Shown: in pieces, positions 1 to 8,480 of the stretch
Layout of the letters: each line of letters opens with the position of its first letter
How positions within the stretch are numbered: the stretch's first letter is position 1
Source of the DNA: Prolixibacteraceae bacterium
GTDB lineage: Bacteria > Bacteroidota > Bacteroidia > Bacteroidales > Prolixibacteraceae
DNA length: 64,000 nucleotides
Reading direction: 5' to 3'
Assembly: GCA_003506435.1 (NCBI GenBank)
Contig: DOAQ01000046.1
Coordinates: forward strand, 1 to 64,000
Position numbers and translations under genes: made by a program
Notes under the pieces: model-generated
Database searches by the model: none
Seen by the model: only the letters and a program-made list of their open reading frames with translations
What the model was told of the DNA's origin: nothing

Positions 1-229
1 ACTAACCCCAAAGAGATTAGAAATTTTCATTATGAATTTATTTATAGGAAAACCGGATATCGGGTAAAAATATAATTTCGGGCACCAAAACATTCAATTA
101 GTTATATATATCTCTCAATAATTTTAATATCTTACACAACCAATGTAAAAACATTTATTGCCTGTTTTTGTTATGGTAAGTGAATTTTTTAAGCATCAAG
201 TTGAATTATTTATTTTGAAAAAACCAAAT

Positions 230-2491
230 ATGTTTGATCTCGATTTAATTAGGAAGAACTACCTGGAATTAGGGGAAAAAGTTAAAAAAGCAAAAGCGGT
301 TATAAACAGACCGTTAAGTCTTTCTGAAAAAATTCTTTATGCTCATTTATTCAATCCTGAAGACATCAAAGATTTTAAAAGAGCCGTTGATTACGTGGAT
401 TTTGCACCCGACCGTGTAGCCATGCAGGATGCTACGGCCCAAATGGCGCTTTTGCAGTTGATGAACTCCGGCAAAACGAGAACTGCCGTGCCTTCGACGG
501 TACATTGCGACCACCTGATACAAGCTAAAATTGATGGGTTAGAAGATTTGAGGACAGCATTGAATACCAACAAGGAAGTATTCGATTTTCTGGAATCGGT
601 GTCCAATAAATACGGGATTGGCTTCTGGAAGCCCGGCGCCGGTATCATCCATCAGGTGGTACTCGAAAACTATGCATTTCCGGGAGGGATGATGATTGGC
701 ACCGACTCGCACACCGTGAATGCCGGTGGTTTGGGAATGATTGCCATTGGCGTAGGCGGCGCCGATGCAGTCGATGTAATGGCCGGGATGGCCTGGGAAC
801 TGAAATTTCCGAAATTGATTGGCGTTAAACTTACCGGAAAACTAAATGGCTGGACTTCGCCCAAAGATGTTATTTTGAAAGTCTCCGGGATATTGACTGT
901 AAAAGGTGGAACAGGGGCGATTATCGAATATTTTGGCGAAGGTGCAAAATCGTTGTCGTGTACCGGAAAAGGAACGATATGCAACATGGGCGCCGAGGTG
1001 GGTGCAACAACATCGACTTTCGGCTATGACGAGTCGATGGAACGCTACCTGCGGGCCACAGGCCGTGCCGAAGTGGCTAATCTGGCCAACGGAGTAAAAG
1101 AGCATTTAACTGCCGACCCGGAAGTGTATGCAAATCCTGAAAAATATTTCGACCAGTTGATCGAGATTAATCTCGACGAACTGGAACCGCACCTGAACGG
1201 GCCATTTACACCTGATCGCGCCACTCCCATCTCGAAAATGGCGGAAGAAGCCGAAAAAAACGGCTGGCCAACCAAAATTGAAGTGGGCCTGATCGGTTCG
1301 TGTACCAACTCGTCATACGAAGATATTTCGAGGGCTGCCTCGCTTGCGAAACAAGCTGTGGAGAAAAGTCTGAAAACGAAGGCCCAGTTTACAATCACTC
1401 CGGGCTCTGAACAGGTACGTTACACCATTGAACGCGATGGGTTTATTGATCTGTTCAATAAAATCGGGGCCAATGTTTTTGCCAATGCCTGCGGCCCGTG
1501 TATTGGCCAGTGGGCGCGCGAAGGGGCCGATAAACAGGAAAAGAATACCATCGTCCATTCGTTCAACCGCAATTTCTCGAAACGTGCCGACGGCAACCCG
1601 AACACCCATGCTTTTGTTGCTTCGCCCGAACTGGTTACGGCGTTGGCCATTGCCGGTGATTTACGGTTCAATCCATTAAAAGACAGACTAATTAATGAAA
1701 AGGGAGAAAAAGTAATGCTCGATGCACCAACCGGTGATGAACTGCCATCAAAAGGCTTTGCAGTGAAAGATGCCGGATATCAGGCTCCGGCAGCCGATAG
1801 TTCACAGGTTCAGGTGGTTGTCGATCCGGCTTCCAACCGGCTTCAATTACTGGATGCTTTCCCGGCCTGGGACGGTAAAAATATAACCGGAGCCAAATTG
1901 CTGATCAAAGCGCAGGGTAAATGTACCACCGACCACATTTCAATGGCCGGCCCCTGGTTGCGTTATCGCGGTCATCTCGATAATATTTCAAACAATATGC
2001 TGATTGGCGCTGTGAATGCTTTTAGCGGACAGACGAACAAGGTGAAAAGTCAGTTTACCGGAGAATATGGCGAAGTACCGGCAGTTCAACGGGCATACAA
2101 AGCCGCCGGGATTCCAACAATTGTTGTCGGCGACCAGAATTACGGCGAAGGATCATCGCGCGAACATGCGGCCATGGAACCACGTCATTTGGGGGTTCGG
2201 GCTGTCATTGTAAAATCGTTTGCCCGTATTCACGAAACCAATCTGAAAAAGCAGGGCATGCTGGCACTGACCTTCAGTAATGAAAATGATTACGACAAAA
2301 TCAGGGAAGACGATACGTTTAATTTTTCTGATCTAAAGGACTTCGTACCCGGTAAACCGCTGACTTTAGAGATATTACATACTGACAACAGCAAAGAGAT
2401 TATTTTACTGAATCACACCTACAATCAGCAGCAAATTGACTGGTTCAGGGCGGGTTCGGCGCTTAACCTGATAAAAAAACAGAACAATTAA
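230..2491 (+). CDS. acn: Aconitate hydratase, mitochondrial-type
   Basis: Isomerises citrate to isocitrate in the cytoplasmic TCA cycle. The 753-residue protein carries the aconitase [4Fe-4S] ligands: one Cys in GSCTNSSYED and two in ACGPCIGQW, and the swivel-domain GEGSSREHAAMEPR motif near the C terminus. The frame is open from position 158, but I chose the ATG at 230 because MFDLDLIRKNY matches the usual family N terminus and the extra 24 residues do not. It is first gene of a four-gene operon, 21 bp ahead of an isocitrate dehydrogenase. The 229 bp before it are AT-rich with no recognised gene and no clear TAnnTTTG box. Family assignment is certain; the start is likely. Confidence 0.95.
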   Translation: MFDLDLIRKNYLELGEKVKKAKAVINRPLSLSEKILYAHLFNPEDIKDFKRAVDYVDFAPDRVAMQDATAQMALLQLMNSGKTRTAVPSTVHCDHLIQAKIDGLEDLRTALNTNKEVFDFLESVSNKYGIGFWKPGAGIIHQVVLENYAFPGGMMIGTDSHTVNAGGLGMIAIGVGGADAVDVMAGMAWELKFPKLIGVKLTGKLNGWTSPKDVILKVSGILTVKGGTGAIIEYFGEGAKSLSCTGKGTICNMGAEVGATTSTFGYDESMERYLRATGRAEVANLANGVKEHLTADPEVYANPEKYFDQLIEINLDELEPHLNGPFTPDRATPISKMAEEAEKNGWPTKIEVGLIGSCTNSSYEDISRAASLAKQAVEKSLKTKAQFTITPGSEQVRYTIERDGFIDLFNKIGANVFANACGPCIGQWAREGADKQEKNTIVHSFNRNFSKRADGNPNTHAFVASPELVTALAIAGDLRFNPLKDRLINEKGEKVMLDAPTGDELPSKGFAVKDAGYQAPAADSSQVQVVVDPASNRLQLLDAFPAWDGKNITGAKLLIKAQGKCTTDHISMAGPWLRYRGHLDNISNNMLIGAVNAFSGQTNKVKSQFTGEYGEVPAVQRAYKAAGIPTIVVGDQNYGEGSSREHAAMEPRHLGVRAVIVKSFARIHETNLKKQGMLALTFSNENDYDKIREDDTFNFSDLKDFVPGKPLTLEILHTDNSKEIILLNHTYNQQQIDWFRAGSALNLIKKQNN

Positions 2492-2512
2492 CGAATAATA
2501 ATCACCCGAAGA

Positions 2513-3736
2513 ATGGAAAAAATCAACGTGTTGAATCCAGTCGTTGAACTGGACGGAGATGAAATGACCCGGGTTATTTGGTCATTTATTAAAGAAAAAT
2601 TAATCTTTCCCTATCTCGACCTCGACATAAAATATTATGATCTGGGGATTGAAACGAGGGATGCAAGCAACGATCAAATCACTATTGATGCTGCCAATGC
2701 AATTAAAAAGTATGGTGTTGGAATTAAATGTGCGACCATCACTCCCGATGAAGCACGGGTTAAAGAATTTGGCCTGAAGGAAATGTGGAAATCGCCCAAC
2801 GGAACCATCCGTAACATTTTGGACGGTACTGTATTTCGCGAACCCATCATGATCAGTAACATTCCGCGACTGGTACCGGGATGGAAACAACCGATTTGCA
2901 TTGGCCGTCATGCGTTTGGCGACCAGTATCGTGCAACCGATTTCACAACCAAAGGAAAAGGAAAACTGACCATTACATTTACACCGGATGACGGCAGCGA
3001 ACCGAAATCGTTCAATGTGTACAATTTTGACGGCGATGGCATTGCCCTGGCCATGTATAATACCGATGAATCGATTGCCGGATTTGCCCGGGCCTGCATG
3101 AACCAGGCGCTGATCAAGAAATGGCCTTTGTATTTATCAACCAAAAACACGATCCTGAAAAAATACGATGGACGGTTCAAAGATATTTTTCAGGAAATAT
3201 TTGAAGCCGAATTTAAACATCAATTTAAAGAAGCGGGAATCACATACGAACATCGTTTGATTGACGACATGGTTGCTGCCGCCCTGAAATGGGAAGGCGG
3301 TTTTGTGTGGGCCTGCAAAAACTACGATGGCGATGTACAGTCGGACACCGTTGCGCAGGGCTTTGGTTCGCTTGGATTAATGACCTCTGTGCTGGTTACC
3401 CCCGACGGTAAAATTATGGAAGCAGAAGCTGCACATGGCACAGTAACCCGCCACTTCCGGATGCACCAGCAGGGAAAACCAACTTCGACTAATCCCATTG
3501 CTTCCATCTTCGCATGGACACGAGGACTGGCTTTCCGGGGAAAACTGGATGGGAACCAGGCTCTGATTAATTTTGCTGAAACACTCGAACAGGTTTGTAT
3601 CGAAACGGTCGAAAGCGGAAAAATGACCAAAGACCTTGCCCTGATCATTTACGAGAAGGACCTGAAAGAGGAGCATTATCTGACTACTGAAGGATTTCTG
3701 AATGCGATTGCTGAAAACCTGCGGAAGAAATTTTGA
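2513..3736 (+). CDS. icd: NADP-dependent isocitrate dehydrogenase, eukaryote-like (IDH1 type)
   Basis: Oxidative decarboxylation of isocitrate to 2-oxoglutarate. The 407-residue protein follows the eukaryotic IDH1/IDH2 family throughout: substrate loop SPNGTIRNILDGTVFREPI (residues 94-112), RHAFGDQYRATD (132-143), KWEGGFVWACKNYDGDVQSD (259-278). The NADP-binding segment HGTVTRHFR (308-316) keeps the Arg and His that in human IDH1 (R314, H315) bind the 2'-phosphate of NADP, so NADP specificity is expected. It sits between aconitase and a second isocitrate dehydrogenase of a different subfamily; the next start lies two bases after this stop, so the two are probably translated together. Confidence 0.95.
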   Translation: MEKINVLNPVVELDGDEMTRVIWSFIKEKLIFPYLDLDIKYYDLGIETRDASNDQITIDAANAIKKYGVGIKCATITPDEARVKEFGLKEMWKSPNGTIRNILDGTVFREPIMISNIPRLVPGWKQPICIGRHAFGDQYRATDFTTKGKGKLTITFTPDDGSEPKSFNVYNFDGDGIALAMYNTDESIAGFARACMNQALIKKWPLYLSTKNTILKKYDGRFKDIFQEIFEAEFKHQFKEAGITYEHRLIDDMVAAALKWEGGFVWACKNYDGDVQSDTVAQGFGSLGLMTSVLVTPDGKIMEAEAAHGTVTRHFRMHQQGKPTSTNPIASIFAWTRGLAFRGKLDGNQALINFAETLEQVCIETVESGKMTKDLALIIYEKDLKEEHYLTTEGFLNAIAENLRKKF

Positions 3737-3738
3737 AT

Positions 3739-5004
3739 ATGAACAACACGATAAAAATACAAAACGGAAAGTTAATCGTTCCTGACCAACCGGTAATCCC
3801 TTTTATTGAGGGCGACGGTATCGGGAAAGATATCAGTATCCCTTCGCAACGCGTTTTAAATGCTGCCGTAGAGAAATCATACGGAGGCAAACGGAAACTG
3901 CTGTGGAAGGAAGTGCTTGCCGGTGAAAAAGCATTTCAGCAAACCGGGGAGAACCTGCCTGATACAACGCTGGATACTTTCAGAGAATATCTCGTAGGTA
4001 TGAAAGGGCCGCTGCAAACCCCTGTTGGTGGTGGAATCCGTTCACTGAATGTTGCCCTGCGCCAGACGCTTGATTTGTATGTATGCCTTCGTCCGGTTCG
4101 CTGGTTCAAGGGCGTCCCCTCTCCCATCCGCTACCCTTCGATGGTCGATATGCACATTTTCAGGGAAAATACCGAAGATATTTATGCCGGGATTGAGTAC
4201 ATGACCGGAGAAGAAAATACCAAAAAGTTTTCCGACTTTCTGATCAACGAAATGGGGGTTGAACAAATCCGTTTTCCTGAAAGCACTTCATTTGGGGTAA
4301 AACCCATCTCGAAAGAAGGCTCGGAACGTCTGGTCCGCGCAGCAATAAAATATGCCATTGAGCGTAAATTACCTTCTGTAACCATTGTCCACAAGGGAAA
4401 TATCATGAAATTCACGGAAGGTGCATTCAAAAACTGGGGATACGATCTGGCTGAAAACGAATATTCAGGACAAACATTTACCTGGCGCCAGTACGAAAAG
4501 ATAAAAAAAGAAAAAGGTGAGATTGATGCACAAAAAGCATTAAAAAAAGCTGAACATGCAGGGAACGTAATTGTTAAAGATGTAATTACAGACGCATTTT
4601 TACAGGAAAGTTTGTTACGGCCATTCGATCATTCGGTGATTGCAACTATGAACCTGAACGGCGATTACATTTCCGATCAACTGGCGGCAATGGTGGGCGG
4701 AATCGGGATCAGTCCGGGTGCCAACATCAATTACAACAGTGGTTATGCTATTTTCGAAGCGACCCACGGTACAGCGCCGAATATCGCCGGGACCGGAAAA
4801 GCAAACCCCAGTTCGCTGATCCTTTCCGGGGTAATGATGCTGGAATACCTTGGCTGGACAGAAGCCGCTGAACACGTGCTCGATGCAATGGAACATACCT
4901 TCTCGAAACGCAGGGTCACTTCCGACCTTTATGACATGATGGAAGGAGCTACATTGCTGACTACTTCAGAATTTGCTGATGAAATTATCAGAAATATTCA
5001 TTAA
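3739..5004 (+). CDS. icd: Isocitrate dehydrogenase, E. coli Icd family, predicted NAD-dependent
   Basis: A second isocitrate dehydrogenase, 421 residues, aligning without gaps to the C-terminal part of E. coli Icd. It keeps the substrate motif GGGIRSLNVALRQ, including Ser102, equivalent to the phosphorylated Ser113 of E. coli. At the four positions that give E. coli Icd its NADP preference it differs: K344 is Asn348, Y345 is Ile349, Y391 is Ser395 and R395 is Asp399. An Ile at the second position with a loss of Lys and Tyr is the pattern of NAD-linked members, so I infer NAD use. The frame can be extended to a TTG at 3733, but ATG 3739 is preferred; it follows the upstream stop by two bases. 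No aceK is visible in the window. Confidence 0.93.
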   Translation: MNNTIKIQNGKLIVPDQPVIPFIEGDGIGKDISIPSQRVLNAAVEKSYGGKRKLLWKEVLAGEKAFQQTGENLPDTTLDTFREYLVGMKGPLQTPVGGGIRSLNVALRQTLDLYVCLRPVRWFKGVPSPIRYPSMVDMHIFRENTEDIYAGIEYMTGEENTKKFSDFLINEMGVEQIRFPESTSFGVKPISKEGSERLVRAAIKYAIERKLPSVTIVHKGNIMKFTEGAFKNWGYDLAENEYSGQTFTWRQYEKIKKEKGEIDAQKALKKAEHAGNVIVKDVITDAFLQESLLRPFDHSVIATMNLNGDYISDQLAAMVGGIGISPGANINYNSGYAIFEATHGTAPNIAGTGKANPSSLILSGVMMLEYLGWTEAAEHVLDAMEHTFSKRRVTSDLYDMMEGATLLTTSEFADEIIRNIH

Positions 5005-5044
5005 CTTATAACTGAATTTCCGGAATCAATAAAATACAAACAAC

Positions 5045-6370
5045 ATGGAATACATTAAAAACAGATTTTTTGAGAAAGCCAGCAAATGTATCACCGAATA
5101 CCAGCGGCTTAAGACAGAACATGGCAACAAGGTAATTGCCAATATAACGATGGAACAGGTTTTGTCGGGAATGAAAGGCATGCCCTGTTTAATCACTGAC
5201 ACGTCGAAACTCGATGCCCAGGAAGGAATCCGTTTCAGGGGATATTCTATTCCTGAACTCCGGGAAAAACTGCCTCGTTTACGTCCTGAAGGCGAACCAT
5301 TGCCGGAAGGTTTATTTTACCTGATGCTGATCGGCGAACTACCCGAACGTGAAGATGTGCTGAATATCAGTAAAGATTGGGCAACCCGCGCGTATGTGCC
5401 ACAACATGTATTCGATGTAATTGATGCCATGCCGAAAATATCGCGGCCAATGACCCAGTTCAGCGCTGCCATCATCAGCATGGCCACCGATTCAATTTTC
5501 CAGAAAGCATACCGCACGGGTGTGAACAAAAAATATTACTGGGATACAACATACGAGGATGTGATGAACCTGATTGCCCGTCTGCCCCGCATTGCAGCCT
5601 ATATTTACCGGAGAATTTACCACAACGACGATCATATTGAACCCGACCCGCGTCTCGACTGGGCAGGTAATCTGGCCCACATGATGGGGCACGATTCCGA
5701 CGAGGTAAAACGTCTGCTGCGCTTATACATGGTAATCCATTCGGACCACGAAGGCGGAAATGTTTCGGCACACGCAACCCACCTGGTAGGCTCAGCCCTG
5801 AGTAATCCGTATTACGCATTTGGAGCCGGAATGCTTGGTCTTGCCGGTCCGTTGCACGGCTATGCCAATCAGGAAGTGATCCACTGGATATTTGAAATGA
5901 TCCAATCGCTTGACACAGAAGAACCTACCGACGAACAAATTGCTTCCTATATAAAGAAAACGCTGGAAGAAGGCCGTGTGGTACCGGGTTACGGACATGC
6001 CGTACTGCGCCAGACTGATCCGCGTTTTACAGCACAACAGGAATTTGCTGCCAAATATGTGAAAGATGATAACCTGATTAACATCGTCAATCAGATATAC
6101 CGTGTAGCCCCTCCGATTCTCGAAGAAACCGGAAAAATTAAAAATCCGTGGCCCAATGTAGATGCTTTCTCCGGTGCATTGTTGTACCATTACGGAATCA
6201 AGGAATACAATTTCTATACTGTGATGTTTGGCGTCTCCAGATCGTTGGGTGTTTTGGCTTCACTGATCGTCGACCGTTTGTACGGACTTCCCATCGAACG
6301 GCCATCGTCGTTTACACTGGGTGGTTTCCGCGAAATGGTGGAAGGCAAAAATGCAAAAGGATCGTGTTAA
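5045..6370 (+). CDS. gltA: Citrate synthase, mitochondrial-type
   Basis: Condenses acetyl-CoA and oxaloacetate. The 441-residue protein resembles the eukaryotic mitochondrial enzyme far more than the E. coli-type GltA: it has IHSDHEGGNVSAHATHLVGS (231-250), LAGPLHGYANQE (266-277, catalytic His271), VPGYGHAVLRQTDPR (313-327, His318) and NVDAFSGALL (371-380, Asp373), matching pig His274, His320 and Asp375. Mitochondrial-type citrate synthases are known in some bacteria such as Geobacter. It is last in the aconitase-IDH-IDH operon and is followed by a clear terminator. The allosteric NADH domain of E. coli-type enzymes is absent, so regulation probably differs. Confidence 0.95.
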   Translation: MEYIKNRFFEKASKCITEYQRLKTEHGNKVIANITMEQVLSGMKGMPCLITDTSKLDAQEGIRFRGYSIPELREKLPRLRPEGEPLPEGLFYLMLIGELPEREDVLNISKDWATRAYVPQHVFDVIDAMPKISRPMTQFSAAIISMATDSIFQKAYRTGVNKKYYWDTTYEDVMNLIARLPRIAAYIYRRIYHNDDHIEPDPRLDWAGNLAHMMGHDSDEVKRLLRLYMVIHSDHEGGNVSAHATHLVGSALSNPYYAFGAGMLGLAGPLHGYANQEVIHWIFEMIQSLDTEEPTDEQIASYIKKTLEEGRVVPGYGHAVLRQTDPRFTAQQEFAAKYVKDDNLINIVNQIYRVAPPILEETGKIKNPWPNVDAFSGALLYHYGIKEYNFYTVMFGVSRSLGVLASLIVDRLYGLPIERPSSFTLGGFREMVEGKNAKGSC

Positions 6371-6392
6371 TTCATTCATAAACAATATGCAA

Positions 6393-6423
6393 AGCCGGGA
6401 TCACAAGTTCCGGCTTCTTTTTT
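6393..6423 (+). terminator. Intrinsic terminator of the TCA operon
   Basis: An 8-bp stem, AGCCGGGA pairing with TTCCGGCT through one G-T pair, encloses a short loop and is followed by a run of T. It lies 23 bases after the citrate synthase stop and closes the operon ahead of the convergent RAYT gene. Confidence 0.85.
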
Positions 6424-6438
6424 GCCGGCGGATGCCAT

Positions 6439-7050
6439 TCATTGGCCTGTATTCGTGTTACAAGGATTGAATTTATCCTCGTCCCATTTCAACGGGTTGT
6501 TGATGATATATTCTGAAATGGTTCGATACGATTGCTCATCGCGGATAATGTGGTCGTGAAAACGGGATTGCCAACCGAACCCAAACCCCAGACGGTGTGC
6601 ATGTTTTGATACCGCCGATTTATAGGCACCGATAATTGATGAAATGGTATTTTTCCCCTGATTTTGAAAACGGGTTTGCCCGATTGTTTTTTCGGATTGA
6701 CCGGAACCCGGTTGTTGTAGAGACAACGCATGCGTTGTCTCTACAACATGCGTTGTTCCTACGTCATACGTTTTACCATTTCCATCCAAAATCAATATTC
6801 CATGAACATGATTGGGCATTACCACAAATGCGCCCAATTCGATATTTGTTGCATGGTTTTTAATTTCGTGCCACAAAATATCGGCAATAATCCCGGTTTC
6901 CGACAATTGCATTTTACCATTTATCACATTACCGAAATAACATTCCCGTCCTTCGGTACAAACGGTAATAAAATAGGCCCCACCCCATCCGTAATTCCAA
7001 TTTTGCAGACGGGTGGATTGAATACGATATTTATTTTGAAATTTGTCCAT
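6439..7050 (-). CDS. REP-associated tyrosine transposase (RAYT, IS200/IS605-like)
   Basis: A Y1-type transposase of the RAYT group, 203 residues from the ATG at 7050 (MDKFQNKYRIQ). Seen in it: AYFITVCTEGR near the N terminus, the metal-binding VVMPNHVHGIL with its HxH pair, and the C-terminal ISEYIINNPLKW with the catalytic Tyr. RAYTs are single-domain enzymes thought to mobilise REP palindromes. Two copies of the same 28-bp palindrome accompany it, one just upstream (7156-7183) and one inside the reading frame (6713-6748), where it encodes an in-frame insert around HVVETTHALSLQQ. The frame extends to 7170, but that start is made from the upstream palindrome itself and is not believable. Probably intact, with an insert in a variable loop; activity unknown. 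Confidence 0.88.
   Translation of the reverse strand: MDKFQNKYRIQSTRLQNWNYGWGGAYFITVCTEGRECYFGNVINGKMQLSETGIIADILWHEIKNHATNIELGAFVVMPNHVHGILILDGNGKTYDVGTTHVVETTHALSLQQPGSGQSEKTIGQTRFQNQGKNTISSIIGAYKSAVSKHAHRLGFGFGWQSRFHDHIIRDEQSYRTISEYIINNPLKWDEDKFNPCNTNTGQ
6713..6748. repeat. REP-like perfect palindrome inside the RAYT gene
   Basis: A 36-bp perfect palindrome centred between 6730 and 6731. Its 28-bp core, half-site GTAGAGACAACGCA, is identical to the copy at 7156-7183. A degraded extra half (ACAACATGCGTTGTTCCTAC) follows directly at 6745-6764. It lies in the coding frame of the transposase without creating a stop. Confidence 0.9.
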
Positions 7051-7155
7051 TGTAAATGCGTTTGTCCGGGTTGTTATTTCATTTTCATTTTTGGCATCGT
7101 TCCGTTTCGTTTGGTACCGTTTTATTGGTGTTTTGTTGTTTTTATTGTTTTTATT

Positions 7156-7183
7156 GTAGAGACAACGCATGCGTTGTCTCTAC
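7156..7183. repeat. REP-like perfect palindrome upstream of the RAYT gene
   Basis: A 28-bp perfect palindrome with half-site GTAGAGACAACGCA, centred between 7169 and 7170, in the intergenic space between the divergent RAYT and YkgJ-like genes. Identical in its whole length to the core of the copy inside the transposase gene. Confidence 0.9.
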
Positions 7184-7258
7184 CGCCATTACATATCACA
7201 CATTACGCACGATGAATGGTTGCCCCTGCCATCACGTCCCGAAACAAAAATAATCGTT

Positions 7259-7266
7259 TACATTTG
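7259..7266 (+). promoter_or_regulatory. Bacteroidota -7 box of the YkgJ-like gene
   Basis: TACATTTG matches the Bacteroidota -7 consensus TAnnTTTG and ends only four bases before the ATG at 7271, so the transcript should be leaderless or nearly so. No convincing -33 TTG was found at the usual distance. Confidence 0.55.
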
Positions 7267-7270
7267 CACC

Positions 7271-7774
7271 ATGGAAACGAATTTTGAAAAATACATCGCC
7301 CTTCGCAACGATATTGACCGATTGTCTGCCCGTCTTTTTACCCTTCACAAAAAACATGTACAGTGCAAAAAAGGCTGCGATCTCTGTTGCATGGATTATT
7401 CCATTTTTCCGGTCGAATTTCACTACATCAAAAACAAGCTCGCAAGCGAAGGCATGCCGTCTGTTTCGAAACCGGAAGATGAGAACACCTGTATATTTCT
7501 GAAAAACCACGAGTGTACCATTTACGAACACCGGCCCGTAATATGCCGCACCCATGGCCTCCCCTTTCTGTATGTGAACAGCGAAACCGAAGAATGGGAA
7601 TTGTCGGCCTGCGAATTGAATTTTACCGACTTCAATGATTTCGATGCAAAAAATACCTTTCCGCAGGATAAATTTAACAGTCGGCTGTTCCTGTTGAATG
7701 AAGAATTTATAAAAAGCCCGGTGATGCAACAATACGGGAAATTCGATCTGGTTCCGATACGGGAGCTGATATAA
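7271..7774 (+). CDS. YkgJ-family cysteine-cluster protein
   Basis: A 167-residue soluble protein with the cysteine pattern of the YkgJ/zinc-or-iron-chelating family: CKKGCDLCC near residues 33-41, then CIFLKNHECTIYEHRPVICR. The family is presumed to bind a metal or Fe-S cluster through these cysteines; its function is not established. I chose the ATG at 7271 (METNFEKYIALRN) over the longer frame from 7169, whose first codons are translated from the REP palindrome. A TAnnTTTG box four bases upstream supports this start. It stands alone between the RAYT and a convergent DUF6155 gene. Confidence 0.8.
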   Translation: METNFEKYIALRNDIDRLSARLFTLHKKHVQCKKGCDLCCMDYSIFPVEFHYIKNKLASEGMPSVSKPEDENTCIFLKNHECTIYEHRPVICRTHGLPFLYVNSETEEWELSACELNFTDFNDFDAKNTFPQDKFNSRLFLLNEEFIKSPVMQQYGKFDLVPIRELI

Positions 7775-7925
7775 TCAGATGATTAAAATTCCAAATTGCA
7801 AACCCGGGGCAAATTCCATACTTCGGCAAGCAATAAGAATTAAGTTTCCAGTCACAGTTTCCAGTAGCTGGCAGCTAATAACAATCCAGCAATTAAACAA
7901 TTCAGCAATCTTCAGAATCAAGTAT

Positions 7926-8453
7926 TTAGCAATCATTCCCTGATGTGTACATTTCTGCAAGCCGCTCAAACAACGAACGGTTGGGCCAGTTTTGCACAAA
8001 ACACTCTCCTGTTATTTTATCAATCCGGAGAGAAAATTCTTTTTGCAGGCCATTTTCAGAAATATAAACCAGCGCTTCATCGAACGATTTGAAGATGCTG
8101 CGGTAAAAACTTTCCGGTGCAGGTTTCTTCTCGCGCGACCAGGCTTGTGCAATTTCTACATTATACAGCATGATATTGGCAATCAGCGATGGTTCGGCCC
8201 CAAAAAGCTTCAGTTTCCGTACCCATTTCTGTCCAACCGAACGGCGCGCTTTTGCCTTTCTGCCGTTTACCGGGAAATATTCCTTGCCAATCAGGAAACG
8301 GCACTGTTCCAGCAACTCATTTTCTTTCGGGTTAAAGGCAAAATCGTAATACTCCTTCACTTCCCTGAAACGTTTGTATAAATCAAGCAGTTGCTCTTCC
8401 AATTGCTCTTTGTTCAGTTCTTTCAGATATTGTTTTAATTCCCGTGCGCTCAT
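7926..8453 (-). CDS. DUF6155 family protein
   Basis: A 175-residue, charged, probably all-helical cytoplasmic protein. The N terminus MSARELKQYLKELNKEQLEEQLLDLYKR and the following region around EYYDFAFNPKE match what I recall of DUF6155, a family with no known function found mainly in Bacteroidota. No catalytic motif is visible. The ATG at 8453 is preferred to a TTG nine bases upstream. It converges on the YkgJ-like gene, and a MITE-like element starts 27 bases upstream of its start codon. Family call is from memory of the pattern and moderately sure. Confidence 0.7.
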   Translation of the reverse strand: MSARELKQYLKELNKEQLEEQLLDLYKRFREVKEYYDFAFNPKENELLEQCRFLIGKEYFPVNGRKAKARRSVGQKWVRKLKLFGAEPSLIANIMLYNVEIAQAWSREKKPAPESFYRSIFKSFDEALVYISENGLQKEFSLRIDKITGECFVQNWPNRSLFERLAEMYTSGNDC

Positions 8454-8480
8454 ATTGTTCAAAAATAAGCAAAGGAATTA

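Noticed and set aside
842..1609. Several antisense frames of 80-120 codons within the aconitase gene, and similar ones in most genes
   Set aside because: They lie wholly inside well-supported genes, lack recognisable domains and follow from the codon bias of the sense strand.
2513..5004. A tandem duplication of one isocitrate dehydrogenase gene
   Set aside because: The two proteins belong to different subfamilies with little sequence similarity, so they were joined in the operon and not duplicated in place.
7156..7183. Two divergent frames starting MRCLY from this point, which would lengthen both the RAYT and YkgJ-like proteins
   Set aside because: The MRCLY residues are the translation of the REP palindrome ATGCGTTGTCTCTAC on each strand; the family starts lie further in at 7050 and 7271.
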